From Flavisphingopyxis sp963800335 (GTDB taxonomy: Bacteria > Pseudomonadota > Alphaproteobacteria > Sphingomonadales > Sphingomonadaceae): a stretch of 64,000 bases of DNA. A model generated the notes under the pieces. The model saw nothing but the letters and a program-made list of their open reading frames with translations. It searched no databases and was not told the origin of the DNA. The position numbers and the translations under genes are program-made. Of this stretch, positions 22,553 to 30,809 are shown one piece after another. The stretch spans positions 682,001-746,000 of the forward strand of contig CAWDAN010000001.1 of NCBI GenBank assembly GCA_963800335.1, given 5' to 3'. Each line of letters starts with the position of its first letter. The stretch's first letter is position 1.

Positions 22553-22592
22553 AGAATTGCACGGCGACGCACTTTCATGACCATGCTTGTGC

Positions 22593-22778
22593 TCATCTTC
22601 GTAAGCCCATGGATTCTCGGTCGTTGTTGCTGATCCATCCGTCTTCTGACGATATCGCCTTTAGCTCCCGAACGTTGCCGCTCCGCCCGTAGCCGCAGTA
22701 TGCTTTGCCATACTGCGCGAGATAAGCAAGATCAAGCTGATCCCGATGTGCGCATTCATCACAGCGGAATATTGTCAT
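22593..22778 (-). CDS. Small cysteine-containing protein of unknown function
   Basis: A 61-residue ORF starting MTIFRCDECAHRDQLDLAYL, with a CxxC pair near the N-terminus and a Tyr/Gly-rich middle (YGKAYCGYGRSGN). GGAAG stands four bases before the ATG, and the start overlaps the last 20 bp of pccB. The CxxC plus a single later Cys could be half a zinc site. No family is recognised and translation is not certain. Confidence 0.5.
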   Translation of the reverse strand: MTIFRCDECAHRDQLDLAYLAQYGKAYCGYGRSGNVRELKAISSEDGWISNNDRESMGLRR

Positions 22779-24294
22779 GCTTCTTCCACGGATTCTCGAG
22801 CTGCTTGTTGCGCAGCTTGCGTAGCCCCAGCGCCACCCGCCGCCGGGTCGAGTGCGGCACGATGACCTCGTCGATGAAGCCCTTGCTCGCCGCGACGAAG
22901 GGGTTGGCGAAGCGGTCTTCGTATTCCTTCGTCTTCTCGGCGATCTTCTCCGCATTGCCCGCGTCCTGACGGAAGATGATCTCGACCGCGCCCTTGGCGC
23001 CCATCACCGCGATTTCGGCGGTCGGCCAGGCGTAGTTCAAATCGCCGCGCAAATGCTTCGACGCCATCACGTCGTAGGCGCCGCCATAGGCCTTGCGCGT
23101 GATGACGGTGATCTTGGGCACGGTCGCCTCGGCATAGGCGAACAGCAGTTTGGCGCCGTGCTTGATGATGCCGCCAAGCTCCTGGCGGTGCCCGGCAGGA
23201 AGCCCGGGACATCGACGAAGGTCAGGATCGGGATGTCGAACGCGTCGCAGAAGCGCACGAAGCGCGCCGCCTTCTTCGACGAATTGATGTCGAGACAGCC
23301 CGCGAGCACCATCGGCTGGTTGGCGACGACGCCGACGGTGCGCCCCTCGATGCGGCCGAAGCCGACGATGATGTTGCCCGCATGCGCCGGCTGGATCTCG
23401 AAGAAATCGCCCTCGTCGAGCGTCTTCCTGATCACCTCGTGCATGTCGTACGGCTGGTTGGCGTTGGCCGGGATCAGCGTGTCGAGGCCCATCTCGAGGC
23501 GATCCCACGGATCGTCGGTCGGGCGCTCGGGGACCTCTGCGCGGTTGCTCTCGGGCAGATAATCGAAGAAATCGCGCGCCGCGAGCAGCGCCTCGATATC
23601 GTTCTCGAACGCGACATCGGCGACGCCCGATCTTGGTCGTGTGCGTCACCGCGCCGCCCAGTTCCTCCTGCGTCACGACCTCGTTGGTCACCGTTTTCAC
23701 GACATCGGGGCCGGTGACGAACATGTAGCTCGAATCCTTCACCATGAAGATGAAGTCGGTCATCGCGGGGCTATAGACCGCGCCGCCCGCGCACGGGCCC
23801 ATGATCAGGCTCAATTGCGGGATCACGCCCGACTGGCGAGCACGTTGCGCTGGAACACCTCGGCATAGCCGCCCAAGGGACGCGACGCCCTCCTGGATGC
23901 GCGCGCCGCCGGAGTCGTTGAGGCCGATGACCGGCGCGCCGACCTTCATCGCATTGTCCATCACCTTGCAGATTTTCTCGGCATGGCGTTCGGACAGCGA
24001 GCCGCCGAAGACGGTGAAATCCTGCGAAAAGACGAACACCAGCCGGCCGTTGATCGTGCCCGACCCGGTGACGACGCCGTCGCCGGGGATCTTCTGGTCC
24101 TCCATGCCGAAATCGACGCAATTGTGCTCGACGTACATGTCGAGCTCCTCGAACGAGCCTTCGTCGAGCAGCACGGCGAGCCGTTCGCGCGCGGTGAGCT
24201 TGCCCTTGGCGTGCTGCGCGTCGATGCGTTTCTGCCCGCCGCCCATGCGTGCGGCGGCGCGCTTGGCCTCGAGCCGGTCGATGATGTCGTTCAT
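22759..24294 (-). CDS. pccB: Propionyl-CoA carboxylase beta subunit, several frameshifts
   Basis: Carboxyltransferase subunit. It starts MNDIIDRLEAKRAAARMGGG; LNDSGGARIQEGVASLG and IPQLSLIMGPCAGGAVYSPA form the acyl-CoA oxyanion region, and FVDVPGFLPG plus ITRKAYGGAYDVM the second domain. Two internal stretches (about 23838-23875 and 23195-23635) must be read in other frames, giving at least four single-base shifts, although the outer frame happens to remain open. The corrected product is about 510 residues. Confidence 0.92.
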   Translation of the reverse strand: MNDIIDRLEAKRAAARMGGGQKRIDAQHAKGKLTARERLAVLLDEGSFEELDMYVEHNCVDFGMEDQKIPGDGVVTGSGTINGRLVFVFSQDFTVFGGSLSERHAEKICKVMDNAMKVGAPVIGLNDSGGARIQEGVASLGRLCRGVPAQRARQSGVIPQLSLIMGPCAGGAVYSPAMTDFIFMVKDSSYMFVTGPDVVKTVTNEVVTQEELGGAVTHTTKIGRRRCRVRERYRGAARGARFLRLSAREQPRRGPRAPDRRSVGSPRDGPRHADPGQRQPAVRHARGDQEDARRGRFLRDPAGACGQHHRRLRPHRGAHRRRRRQPADGARGLSRHQFVEEGGALRALLRRVRHPDPDLRRCPGLPAGHRQELGGIIKHGAKLLFAYAEATVPKITVITRKAYGGAYDVMASKHLRGDLNYAWPTAEIAVMGAKGAVEIIFRQDAGNAEKIAEKTKEYEDRFANPFVAASKGFIDEVIVPHSTRRRVALGLRKLRNKQLENPWKKHDNIPL

Positions 24295-24333
24295 GTTATC
24301 CCCTTTGCGCGCCCGCTAAAGCGCATCGCGCGG

Positions 24334-24757
24334 CTATTGGTCAATGGTCACCGTGCCGGGATGGTGGCGGTCGAGGTGGCGCGTGACGATCTTCAGATTG
24401 CGGCTGTTAGAGCGGAAGGCGAAATCGAACACGTCGCCGACCAGCGGCACGAAGCCGAGCACGGTATCGATGCCGAGATTGCCTGCCATTCGCGCGATCT
24501 TCCATTTGGGCAGGCCGAGATTGCGCGCTTCCCAGATGAGGTAGGCGCCCATCGCGCCGGTGATCAGGTCGCCGACGACCGGGATCAGGCCGACGACGGC
24601 GTCGAGCCCGATGGGGCGGCCGAGCGCCGGGGATGACGATGCTGCGCTCGAGGATCATTTCGAGCGCCTCGATGCGCTTGCGGATCGCCTTGGGATCGCG
24701 CGTATCGACCTTGAGCGCGGCGGCGAGCGCGTCGAGCCGGTTGTCTGGTTCACGCAT
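24334..24757 (-). CDS. DUF4112 domain membrane protein, one frameshift
   Basis: It starts MREPDNRLDALAAALK. After LERSIVIPG the frame breaks near 24632; the other frame continues with GAYLIWEARNLGLPKWKIAR, LGIDTVLGFVPLVGDVFDFA and ends TRHLDRHHPGTVTIDQ. These two Gly/Val-rich segments around PLVGD are the DUF4112 signature. Corrected length is about 140 residues. Function unknown; probably membrane-associated. Confidence 0.85.
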
Positions 24758-24775
24758 TCTGGGGTCTCCCGTTGT

Positions 24776-26248
24776 TCACTGCGGCCTGGTCGCCAACTGG
24801 GCGAGCGAATGGCGCGCGCGGATGTTCCCACGATAGCCGTCGAGCCGCTGTGCGACCAGCGCCCAGCGCAACGGCGTGGCGAGCGGCACATAGGGGACGA
24901 AGCTGGTCAGGTCGGCGTCGATTTCGGCGAGCAGCGCGTTGCGATCGACGATATCGGCGGTGGCATCGGCGCGCGCGATCTTGGCCTCGATCTGGGCGTC
25001 GCAGATGACGTCGCCGTCGCACGACAGCCGGTGCGCGAGCCACAGCGGATTATCCGACGGGGCGACCTGGTCGATCAGCCTGAGATCGGCATCGGCGAAC
25101 AAGGCGACGCGCTTCGCGTCGAGCCCGATCGCGGCAAGGTCGGCCTCGATCGATGCGAACAGGATGCGCGAACCGGCACCGTCGGGCATGGCGATGCGCA
25201 CCGTGACCGGGGCTCCGCCCGCCGCGCGCCACGCAGTGACGGTCCGACGCGCCTCGATCCGCCGGTTGGCGATCGGCGAATCGCTCCACAACGGCATGAC
25301 CGGGGCGATGACCGGCGGCGTATCGGCATAGCTCGGGCGTATCGCCAGCTGCGGCTGCCAGCCCTCGATGCCGAAGGCGCCGACGATCGCGTCGCGGTCG
25401 ATCGCCTTGGCGATTGCGGCGCGGTTCTGGCTCGCGGCGAAAAATCCGCGCTCGTTGACGAAGGCGAGGCCGAACAGGCCGTGCGCGGGATCGATGATCA
25501 GCTGCTTGGTATCGATGCCCGATGCGAGGACGTAGGGAAAATCCTGGTAGCGCCCGCCGAGCACCGCATCGGCGGCACCGAGGCCGAAACGCGCGAGCGC
25601 GGTATCGGGCGCGTTGATCGCGACGTCGATCAGCGCGACGGGGGGAAGGTCGTCTTGCGTCGCGGACGCGGTCAAGGTGTCGGATGCCCACGACAGCAGC
25701 CAGTGGCCGCCGACCGCGGTCGCGCGCATCGGCCCCCAGCCACGGCGCTTGGTCGCGATCGCGAATTCGGGCTGGGCGAGCAGGTCGAGCAGGTCCGATT
25801 CGGGCTGGGCGAGGCGGATCTCGATGACATTGTCGGTCATCGCGCGAATCGATTCGATCGCGAACACCTCGTTCGACAGGCGGTTGCGGCTGGCCTTGGC
25901 GATGCGCCGGGTCAGGATCTTCGCGACGTCCTTGGCGGTCACCTCGCGACCGTCGTCCCAGTGCGCGGCGCCGATGCGAAAGATGTAGCTCAGCCCGTCG
26001 TTGGTGACGGTCCACGCCTCGGCCAGCCCCTGTTCGATCTTGCCGTCGGAATCGTATCCGACCAGCCCCTGCGACAGTGCGGGCAGCAGCAGTCGGTCGG
26101 CATCGTCAAGCCGATCGGTCGTCGGATCGGCGATCCTGAGCGATCCGCCGATCAGCGCGACCTGCGCGGCATCCTCGCTCGACGGCGCGCCGCAACTGGC
26201 CAGCGCTAGGCCGAGGGCAAGGAAGGGGGTTAGGGACTGCGCGCATAA
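24776..26248 (-). CDS. ABC transporter substrate-binding lipoprotein (family 5, peptide-type), one frameshift
   Basis: A protein of about 490 residues. Mature sequence after the lipobox LALASC reads LSQGLVGYDSDGKIEQGLAE, WTVTNDGLSYIFRI and HWDDGREVTAKDV, the SBP_bac_5 pattern, and ends near VPLATPLRWALVAQRLDGYRG. The signal peptide frame has no start codon; an ATG at 26248 (MRAVPNP) is one frame off and a five-C run at 26227-26231 with one C too many explains it. No permease genes adjoin it, so its transporter lies elsewhere. Confidence 0.83.
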   Translation of the reverse strand, partial: LCAQSLTPFLALGLALASCGAPSSEDAAQVALIGGSLRIADPTTDRLDDADRLLLPALSQGLVGYDSDGKIEQGLAEAWTVTNDGLSYIFRIGAAHWDDGREVTAKDVAKILTRRIAKASRNRLSNEVFAIESIRAMTDNVIEIRLAQPESDLLDLLAQPEFAIATKRRGWGPMRATAVGGHWLLSWASDTLTASATQDDLPPVALIDVAINAPDTALARFGLGAADAVLGGRYQDFPYVLASGIDTKQLIIDPAHGLFGLAFVNERGFFAASQNRAAIAKAIDRDAIVGAFGIEGWQPQLAIRPSYADTPPVIAPVMPLWSDSPIANRRIEARRTVTAWRAAGGAPVTVRIAMPDGAGSRILFASIEADLAAIGLDAKRVALFADADLRLIDQVAPSDNPLWLAHRLSCDGDVICDAQIEAKIARADATADIVDRNALLAEIDADLTSFVPYVPLATPLRWALVAQRLDGYRGNIRARHSLAQLATRPQ

Positions 26249-26309
26249 GCGATGCGATACACAGTCGCGCGTGGCGGCGCACTAGCGAAGCATGACGGCG
26301 CGGGCGCGT

Positions 26310-27249
26310 TCATGGTCCAGACGTCGCGGCGACCGTGCCCGCCGCAATATGGCGCGGCCGCATCGCGACCAATAGCGGTCGCTCGACCCAGAGATAGGCG
26401 ATCACGCCGGCACCAAAACCGGCAATTGCCAGCGCTGGCCATGGCAGGCGTCCGGCAAGGAGCAGGATCGGGACATAATGGAACAGGTAGATCGAATAGC
26501 TCGCGTCGCCGACGAAATGGAGGACGCGAACATCGGCGATCCTGTTCTTCTGCTCATAGGCGATCATCCCCGCCATCGTCATCGCCAGCGGCAGGCCCGC
26601 CGAGAAGGGCCTGACTTCGCCGCTGTCGGGCAGGAACACGCAAAAAATGAACAGCAGCAGGCCGGTCGGCGCGAGCCAGGTCGGCAATGTCCGTCCGGCC
26701 ACCACCCAGATCGCGATCGCGACGCCGAACAGGAACTCCAGCAGGAGCGGATGCGTCGCATCGTTGAGGATCGGGATCGCCGGACGCCCGATCACGAAAC
26801 CATAGGCAACCAGCGCAAGCAGCAGGATCGGGAGGAGTCACCGGTCGGCGCAGCCAGAGCGTCAGGCCGAACAGCAGGTAAAAGATCGCTTCGAAGACGA
26901 GCGTCCACCCCACGCCCCACGATACGATCCCGTAACCGGTCTCTAGATCATAGGGGATCAGCAGCGCCGATGAGAGCCAGTCGAGCGGGTCGCCGCGCCC
27001 CACCCCGGCGAGCCAGACGACGAGCAGCGCGACCCACCAGAGCGGCAGGACCCGCTTGGCGCGCTTGGTCAGGAAATTTGTCACGCCAATGTCGCGGCCC
27101 GATGTCGATACGACCATGACGAAGCCCGAAATGACGAAGAACAGGTCGACGCCATAGCCCAGGACATGCTCGTAGGGCGGATGCGCGGCGTGTTTGAACA
27201 CGACCGCCGTCGCCGCCAGGCCGCGCAGATATTGGACGCTCTTGTACAT
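26310..27249 (-). CDS. Acyltransferase family 3 membrane protein (OafA/YrhL type), one frameshift
   Basis: It starts MYKSVQYLRGLAATAVVFKHA and continues GVDLFFVISGFVMVVST, the signature of O-acyltransferases that modify surface polysaccharides. About ten membrane spans are expected. The frame breaks near 26838; the second half reads LLPILLLALVAYGFVIG and ends in DASYSIYLFHYVPILLLAG. Corrected length is about 312 residues. The neighbouring stretch is AT-richer than average. Confidence 0.88.
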
Positions 27250-27281
27250 GGTTCGTGCCGCGTCCCGATGCGTGGTTACTA

Positions 27282-27713
27282 TTATTTAATTTCCGAAAAC
27301 TCGGCCAACAGGGAAAACCCATTGGCGCAACGACTTGCGAAATAGACGCGATCGGCTTGGTCCATTACGACACTGGTCCGCTCCGGTATGGCATTCGGGC
27401 CAGTCCGATGGATAATGATTTCGCCGTTGCTGATCGAATATGGCACCGACTGGCGGGTCCGATGGCCATAGATGTAATAGCCGTCGGCGGAATACGATGC
27501 TGCCCCTACATACAGAATCAATCCATAGGGGTCGCTCAACCTAAAAGGCTTCCCGACGATCGCCTCCACGATTTTATCATCGGACAGCTGGCGCAAGTTG
27601 AGAGCGTCGGTGCACGGCCTCAGAACAGCGTCTGCGTCCGAGGTCACGCACCCGGCAAGTGAGGCATATGACAGTGCTAGATATATCAGAGCACGAATAA
27701 TCTACCCTTTCAT
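27282..27713 (-). pseudogene. Small lipoprotein of unknown function with an in-frame amber codon after MKG
   Basis: From 27701 the frame reads IIRALIYLALSYASLAGC, a convincing lipoprotein signal and lipobox, followed by VTSDADAVLRPCTDALNL and about 115 further residues. No ATG, GTG or TTG precedes the signal in frame except ATG at 27713, which is followed three codons later by TAG (27704-27702). Either the codon is a mutation or read error, or translation starts at ATT. A start at GTG 27647 would drop the signal. No homologue recognised. Confidence 0.5.
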
Positions 27714-27749
27714 GCGCAGGCGCGCACCGACGAGGCTAGCGCATATGAG

Positions 27750-27982
27750 TAAGTTTTGGGAGTTTTTCCAAAATCCTGTTCCCCAGACGAGCAATACCTC
27801 TCGGTCGCTGCGCTCCCTTCGCAAGTTTTGAAATCTTGTCTCCGGACTGTCCGCACTCCTTCGGTCGCTTCGCTCCTTATGGGAGTTTCCACAAACAGTC
27901 CCCCGGACTGTTCGCACCCCTTCGGTCGCTGCGCTCCCTGTGGGAGTTTTCAAAAACAGTCCCCCGGACTGTTTTTGAAAAC
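27750..27982 (-). repeat. tRNA-Leu-abutting hairpin and degenerate 60-bp tandem array
   Basis: Directly after the tRNA CCA (minus strand) comes a perfect 17-bp hairpin: plus-strand arms GTTTTCAAAAACAGTCC (27946-27962) and its complement (27966-27982) with a 3-nt loop. Beyond it a unit containing TCGGTCGCTGCGCTCCC recurs at 27801, 27861 and 27922 (60-61 bp period), each with a decaying copy of the GTCC/GGAC hairpin. Copies differ by up to about a third. Confidence 0.85.
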
Positions 27983-28068
27983 TGGTGCGGGCGGCGGGAC
28001 TTGAACCCGCACTTCCAGTTGGAAAACGGATTTTAAGTCCGCTGCGTCTACCATTCCGCCACGCCCGC
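27983..28068 (-). tRNA. tRNA-Leu (TAA)
   Basis: An 86-nt cloverleaf with acceptor GCGGGCG/CGCCCGC, anticodon loop ACTTAAAAT (TAA), class II variable arm, GTTCAAGTC T-loop and encoded CCA. It is followed immediately by the hairpin and tandem array at 27982-27750. Confidence 0.97.
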
Positions 28069-28160
28069 GCGCCGGGCCAGCAAAGCCGGATCGCGCGGCG
28101 CGGGTCAAGTCCCTCATGGGGGCTGTCATGCGGCCCGGCCAATCCCTATGTAGCATCGTC

Positions 28161-29129
28161 ATGACCCAGCCAGCCCCTGCCAGCCCCGACACCCCCGCGC
28201 TCGCCATATCCGGTCTCGCCAAAACCTATGCCAGCGGCGTCGTCGCGCTGCACGCGGTCGACCTTACCGTCGCGCGCGGAGAGATTTTCGCGCTGCTCGG
28301 CCCCAATGGCGCGGGCAAGACGACGCTGATCAACGCGGTGTGCGGGATCGTCACGCCATCGGGCGGCAGCGCGCACGCGCTCGGCCACGACACGCGCAGC
28401 GACTATCGCTCCGCGCGCCGCCTGATCGGGCTGGTGCCGCAGGAACTGCACACCGACGCGTTCGAGACGGTCCTTGCGACAGTGAGCTTCAGTCGCAAGC
28501 TGTTCGGCCGGTCGCGCGACGATGCATTCATCGAGAAATTGCTGCGCGACCTGACCCTTTGGGACAAGCGCGATGCCAAGATCATGGAGCTGTCGGGCGG
28601 CATGAAGCGCCGCGTGATGATCGCCAAGGCGCTGAGCCACGAACCCGAACTGCTGTTCCTCGACGAGCCGACCGCCGGCGTCGACGTCGATCTGCGTCGC
28701 GACATGTGGGAAATGGTCCGGGGCTTGCGCGAACGCGGCGTCACGATCGTCCTCACCACGCACTATATCGAGGAAGCCGAGGAAATGGCCGATCGCGTCG
28801 GCGTCATCGCCAAGGGGCGGTTGGTCATCGTCGAGGAAACCCGCACGCTGATGAAGAAGCTCGGCCGAAAGACGCTGACGCTGAACCTCGCCGAACCGCT
28901 CGGTGCGGTGCCCGCTGCGCTTGCCGAATGGAATCTCGCGCTGGCCGGCGACGGGCACGAGCTGGTCTATGAATTCGACACCCAGGCCGAGGCGACCGGC
29001 GTGCCGTCGCTGCTGCGCGCGATGAGCGACCTCGATATCGGCTTCAAGGACCTCAACACCAAACAGAGCAGCCTCGAGGATATCTTCGTCGACCTTGTCC
29101 ACGAAAGCGCTGCGGAGGCCGCATCATGA
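28161..29129 (+). CDS. ABC transporter ATP-binding protein (drug/multidrug exporter type)
   Basis: A 322-residue ATPase: Walker A GPNGAGKTT, signature LSGGMKRRVMIAKAL, Walker B LLFLDEPTAGVD, switch His in LTTHYIEEAEEMADRV, and a DrrA/CcmA-like C-terminal domain. The start MTQPAPASPDTP at 28161 is preferred over an upstream in-frame ATG. It overlaps the permease start by ATGA, so the pair forms one exporter. Confidence 0.93.
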   Translation: MTQPAPASPDTPALAISGLAKTYASGVVALHAVDLTVARGEIFALLGPNGAGKTTLINAVCGIVTPSGGSAHALGHDTRSDYRSARRLIGLVPQELHTDAFETVLATVSFSRKLFGRSRDDAFIEKLLRDLTLWDKRDAKIMELSGGMKRRVMIAKALSHEPELLFLDEPTAGVDVDLRRDMWEMVRGLRERGVTIVLTTHYIEEAEEMADRVGVIAKGRLVIVEETRTLMKKLGRKTLTLNLAEPLGAVPAALAEWNLALAGDGHELVYEFDTQAEATGVPSLLRAMSDLDIGFKDLNTKQSSLEDIFVDLVHESAAEAAS

Positions 29130-29888
29130 ACCTGCTCGGCGTATGGGCGATCTATCGCTTCGAAATGGCGCGCTTCGGCGCGCACCTTCTGGACCAGCCT
29201 GGTCGTGCCCGTCATCACCACCAGCCTCTATTTCATCGTCTTCGGGTCGGCGATCGGCAGCCGCATGACCGAAATCGGCGGCGTACCCTATGGCGCGTTC
29301 ATCGTACCCGGGCTGATCCTGCTGTCGATGTTCACCGAAAGCATCGGCAATGCGAGCTTCGGCATCTACATGCCCAAATGGGCGGGGACGATCTACGAGA
29401 TCCTCTCGGCGCCGATCAGCCCGCTCGAAACGGTCATCGCCTATGTCGGCGCGGCGGCGACCAAATCGGTCATCGTCGGGCTCGTCATCTTCGCCACTGC
29501 GCACCTGTTCGTCGACCTGCCCGTCGCGCATCCGTTCGCGATGTTCGCCTTCCTCATCCTGATGGCGGTGACCTTCTGCCTGTTCGGCTTCCTGATCGGC
29601 ATCTGGGCGCAGAGTTTCGAGCAGCTGCAGGTCATCCCGCTGCTCGTCGTCTATCCGCTCACCTTCCTCGGCGGCGCCTTCTATTCGATCAAGATGCTCC
29701 CGCCGCTGTGGCAGACGGTGACGCTGTTCAACCCCGTCGTGTACCTGATCAGCGGCTTTCGCTGGACCTTCTTCGGCAAGGGCGACGTGACGATGGCGGC
29801 GAGCATCGGCGCGCTCGCGCTGTTCCTCGGCCTGTGCCTCGGCATCGTCTTCTGGATGTTCCGGACGGGCTATCGGCTCAAGAGCTGA
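29126..29888 (+). CDS. ABC-2 type permease, one frameshift
   Basis: Membrane partner of the ATPase. It starts MNLLGVWAIYRFEMARFG; an extra G near 29178 breaks the frame, and removing it gives RFGRTFWTSLVVPVITTSLYF. The rest, with GVPYGAFIVPGLILLSMFT and FLGGAFYSIKMLPPLWQ, is the ABC-2 export permease pattern with six spans. Corrected length is about 253 residues. The substrate is unknown. Confidence 0.9.
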
Positions 29889-30378
29889 TGAGCCGGCGTC
29901 GTCAGATAGCTCTCGGTGTATCGGGCTCGGGCGTGGACCAGCTCGCGGGTATGCTCCGACCAAATGTTTGCAACAGGCGGCATGCGAAGACCTCGGCATC
30001 GCCCGATCGGGGACGAGCAGTGCGAGTTTTTTATCGAATACGAGCCGCGATTAGCGGCGCAACGACGTGAGGCGGTCGACGCGATGGACCAATCGTATCT
30101 TCGGGTCAGACGTCCGACGCGGATTGGCTAAAGCGGTTTGTGATAGTCCGACTAAGGCCGAGGGCATAGCGGTAGGCGATATCGGGAACGGGGTGTGGGT
30201 CGATATCGTGTGGACCGGCCCGGCAAGCGCTGAGCGTCCGTTATGCTGCCGGTATCGGACGGTTCTGAAGTCCAAGCCGCGGGTGAAAGGCGCGTCGGAG
30301 TCACCTATCGGGAAATCGCGGGCCGTGCAGATCAGGCCTGAACTGAAAAGTGCGACTAGGCTCGCGACCTAAGTCCGC
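29889..30378. other. Gene-poor stretch, no confident gene
   Basis: About 490 bp between the permease and ihfB. A 49-codon frame at 29982-30131 (containing CEFFIEYEPRLAAQRREAVD) looks faintly protein-like and may be a remnant or a frameshifted small gene, but it has no ribosome site. I see no tRNA, repeat or clear promoter here. Confidence 0.4.
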
Positions 30379-30660
30379 TTAGCTGACGTTGAGCCGCTCG
30401 CGCATCGCCTTGCCGGCCTTGAAGAAGGGCACGCGCTTGGCGGGGACGTCGACCGATTCGCCGGTGCGCGGGTTGCGTCCGACGCGCGCCTTGCGGTCGC
30501 GGGTCGAGAAGGCCCCGAAGCCGCGCAGTTCGACGCGGCCGCCGGCGGCGAGCTGGGCAATGATGTCCTCGAAGAAGATATCGACGATCTGTTCGACCTC
30601 GGCATGGCGGAGGTCGGTGTTGTCGTCAGCCAGCTTTTGAACAAGTTCAGACCGGATCAT
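30379..30660 (-). CDS. ihfB: Integration host factor subunit beta
   Basis: A 93-residue DNA-bending protein with start MIRSELVQKLADDN, HU/IHF signature GRVELRGFGAFSTRDRKAR and GRNPRTGE beta-arm. Purines GGGAAG lie about nine bases before the ATG. It stands downstream of rpsA, the usual alphaproteobacterial order, separated by a hairpin terminator. Confidence 0.96.
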   Translation of the reverse strand: MIRSELVQKLADDNTDLRHAEVEQIVDIFFEDIIAQLAAGGRVELRGFGAFSTRDRKARVGRNPRTGESVDVPAKRVPFFKAGKAMRERLNVS

Positions 30661-30757
30661 AACGTTGCTTCCCAAGCCCTGATATGACGCAACCATGCCA
30701 TAATGGACCGATTGATGCAAATTAAGACGGGCGAAAATTATCGCCTAAGTTCAATTG

Positions 30758-30789
30758 AAAACGCCCGAAGCTTTCGCTCCGGGCGTTTT
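30758..30789. terminator. Bidirectional-looking intrinsic terminator after rpsA
   Basis: Stem AAAACGCCCG (30758-30767) with CGGGCGTTTT (30780-30789) and a small inner stem. It begins 20 bp past the rpsA stop. T-runs flank both sides, so it could stop transcription in either direction; ihfB probably has its own promoter as a result. Confidence 0.8.
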
Positions 30790-30809
30790 TCGTTAGCTTT
30801 CCGTAACGT

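Noticed and set aside
29982..30131. 49-codon ORF as a real gene
   Set aside because: No ribosome site, no family resemblance, and a non-coding-looking surrounding; kept only as a remark in the gene-poor stretch.
30067..30372. 101-codon plus-strand ORF before ihfB
   Set aside because: Composition is not protein-like and it has no credible start signal or neighbour context.
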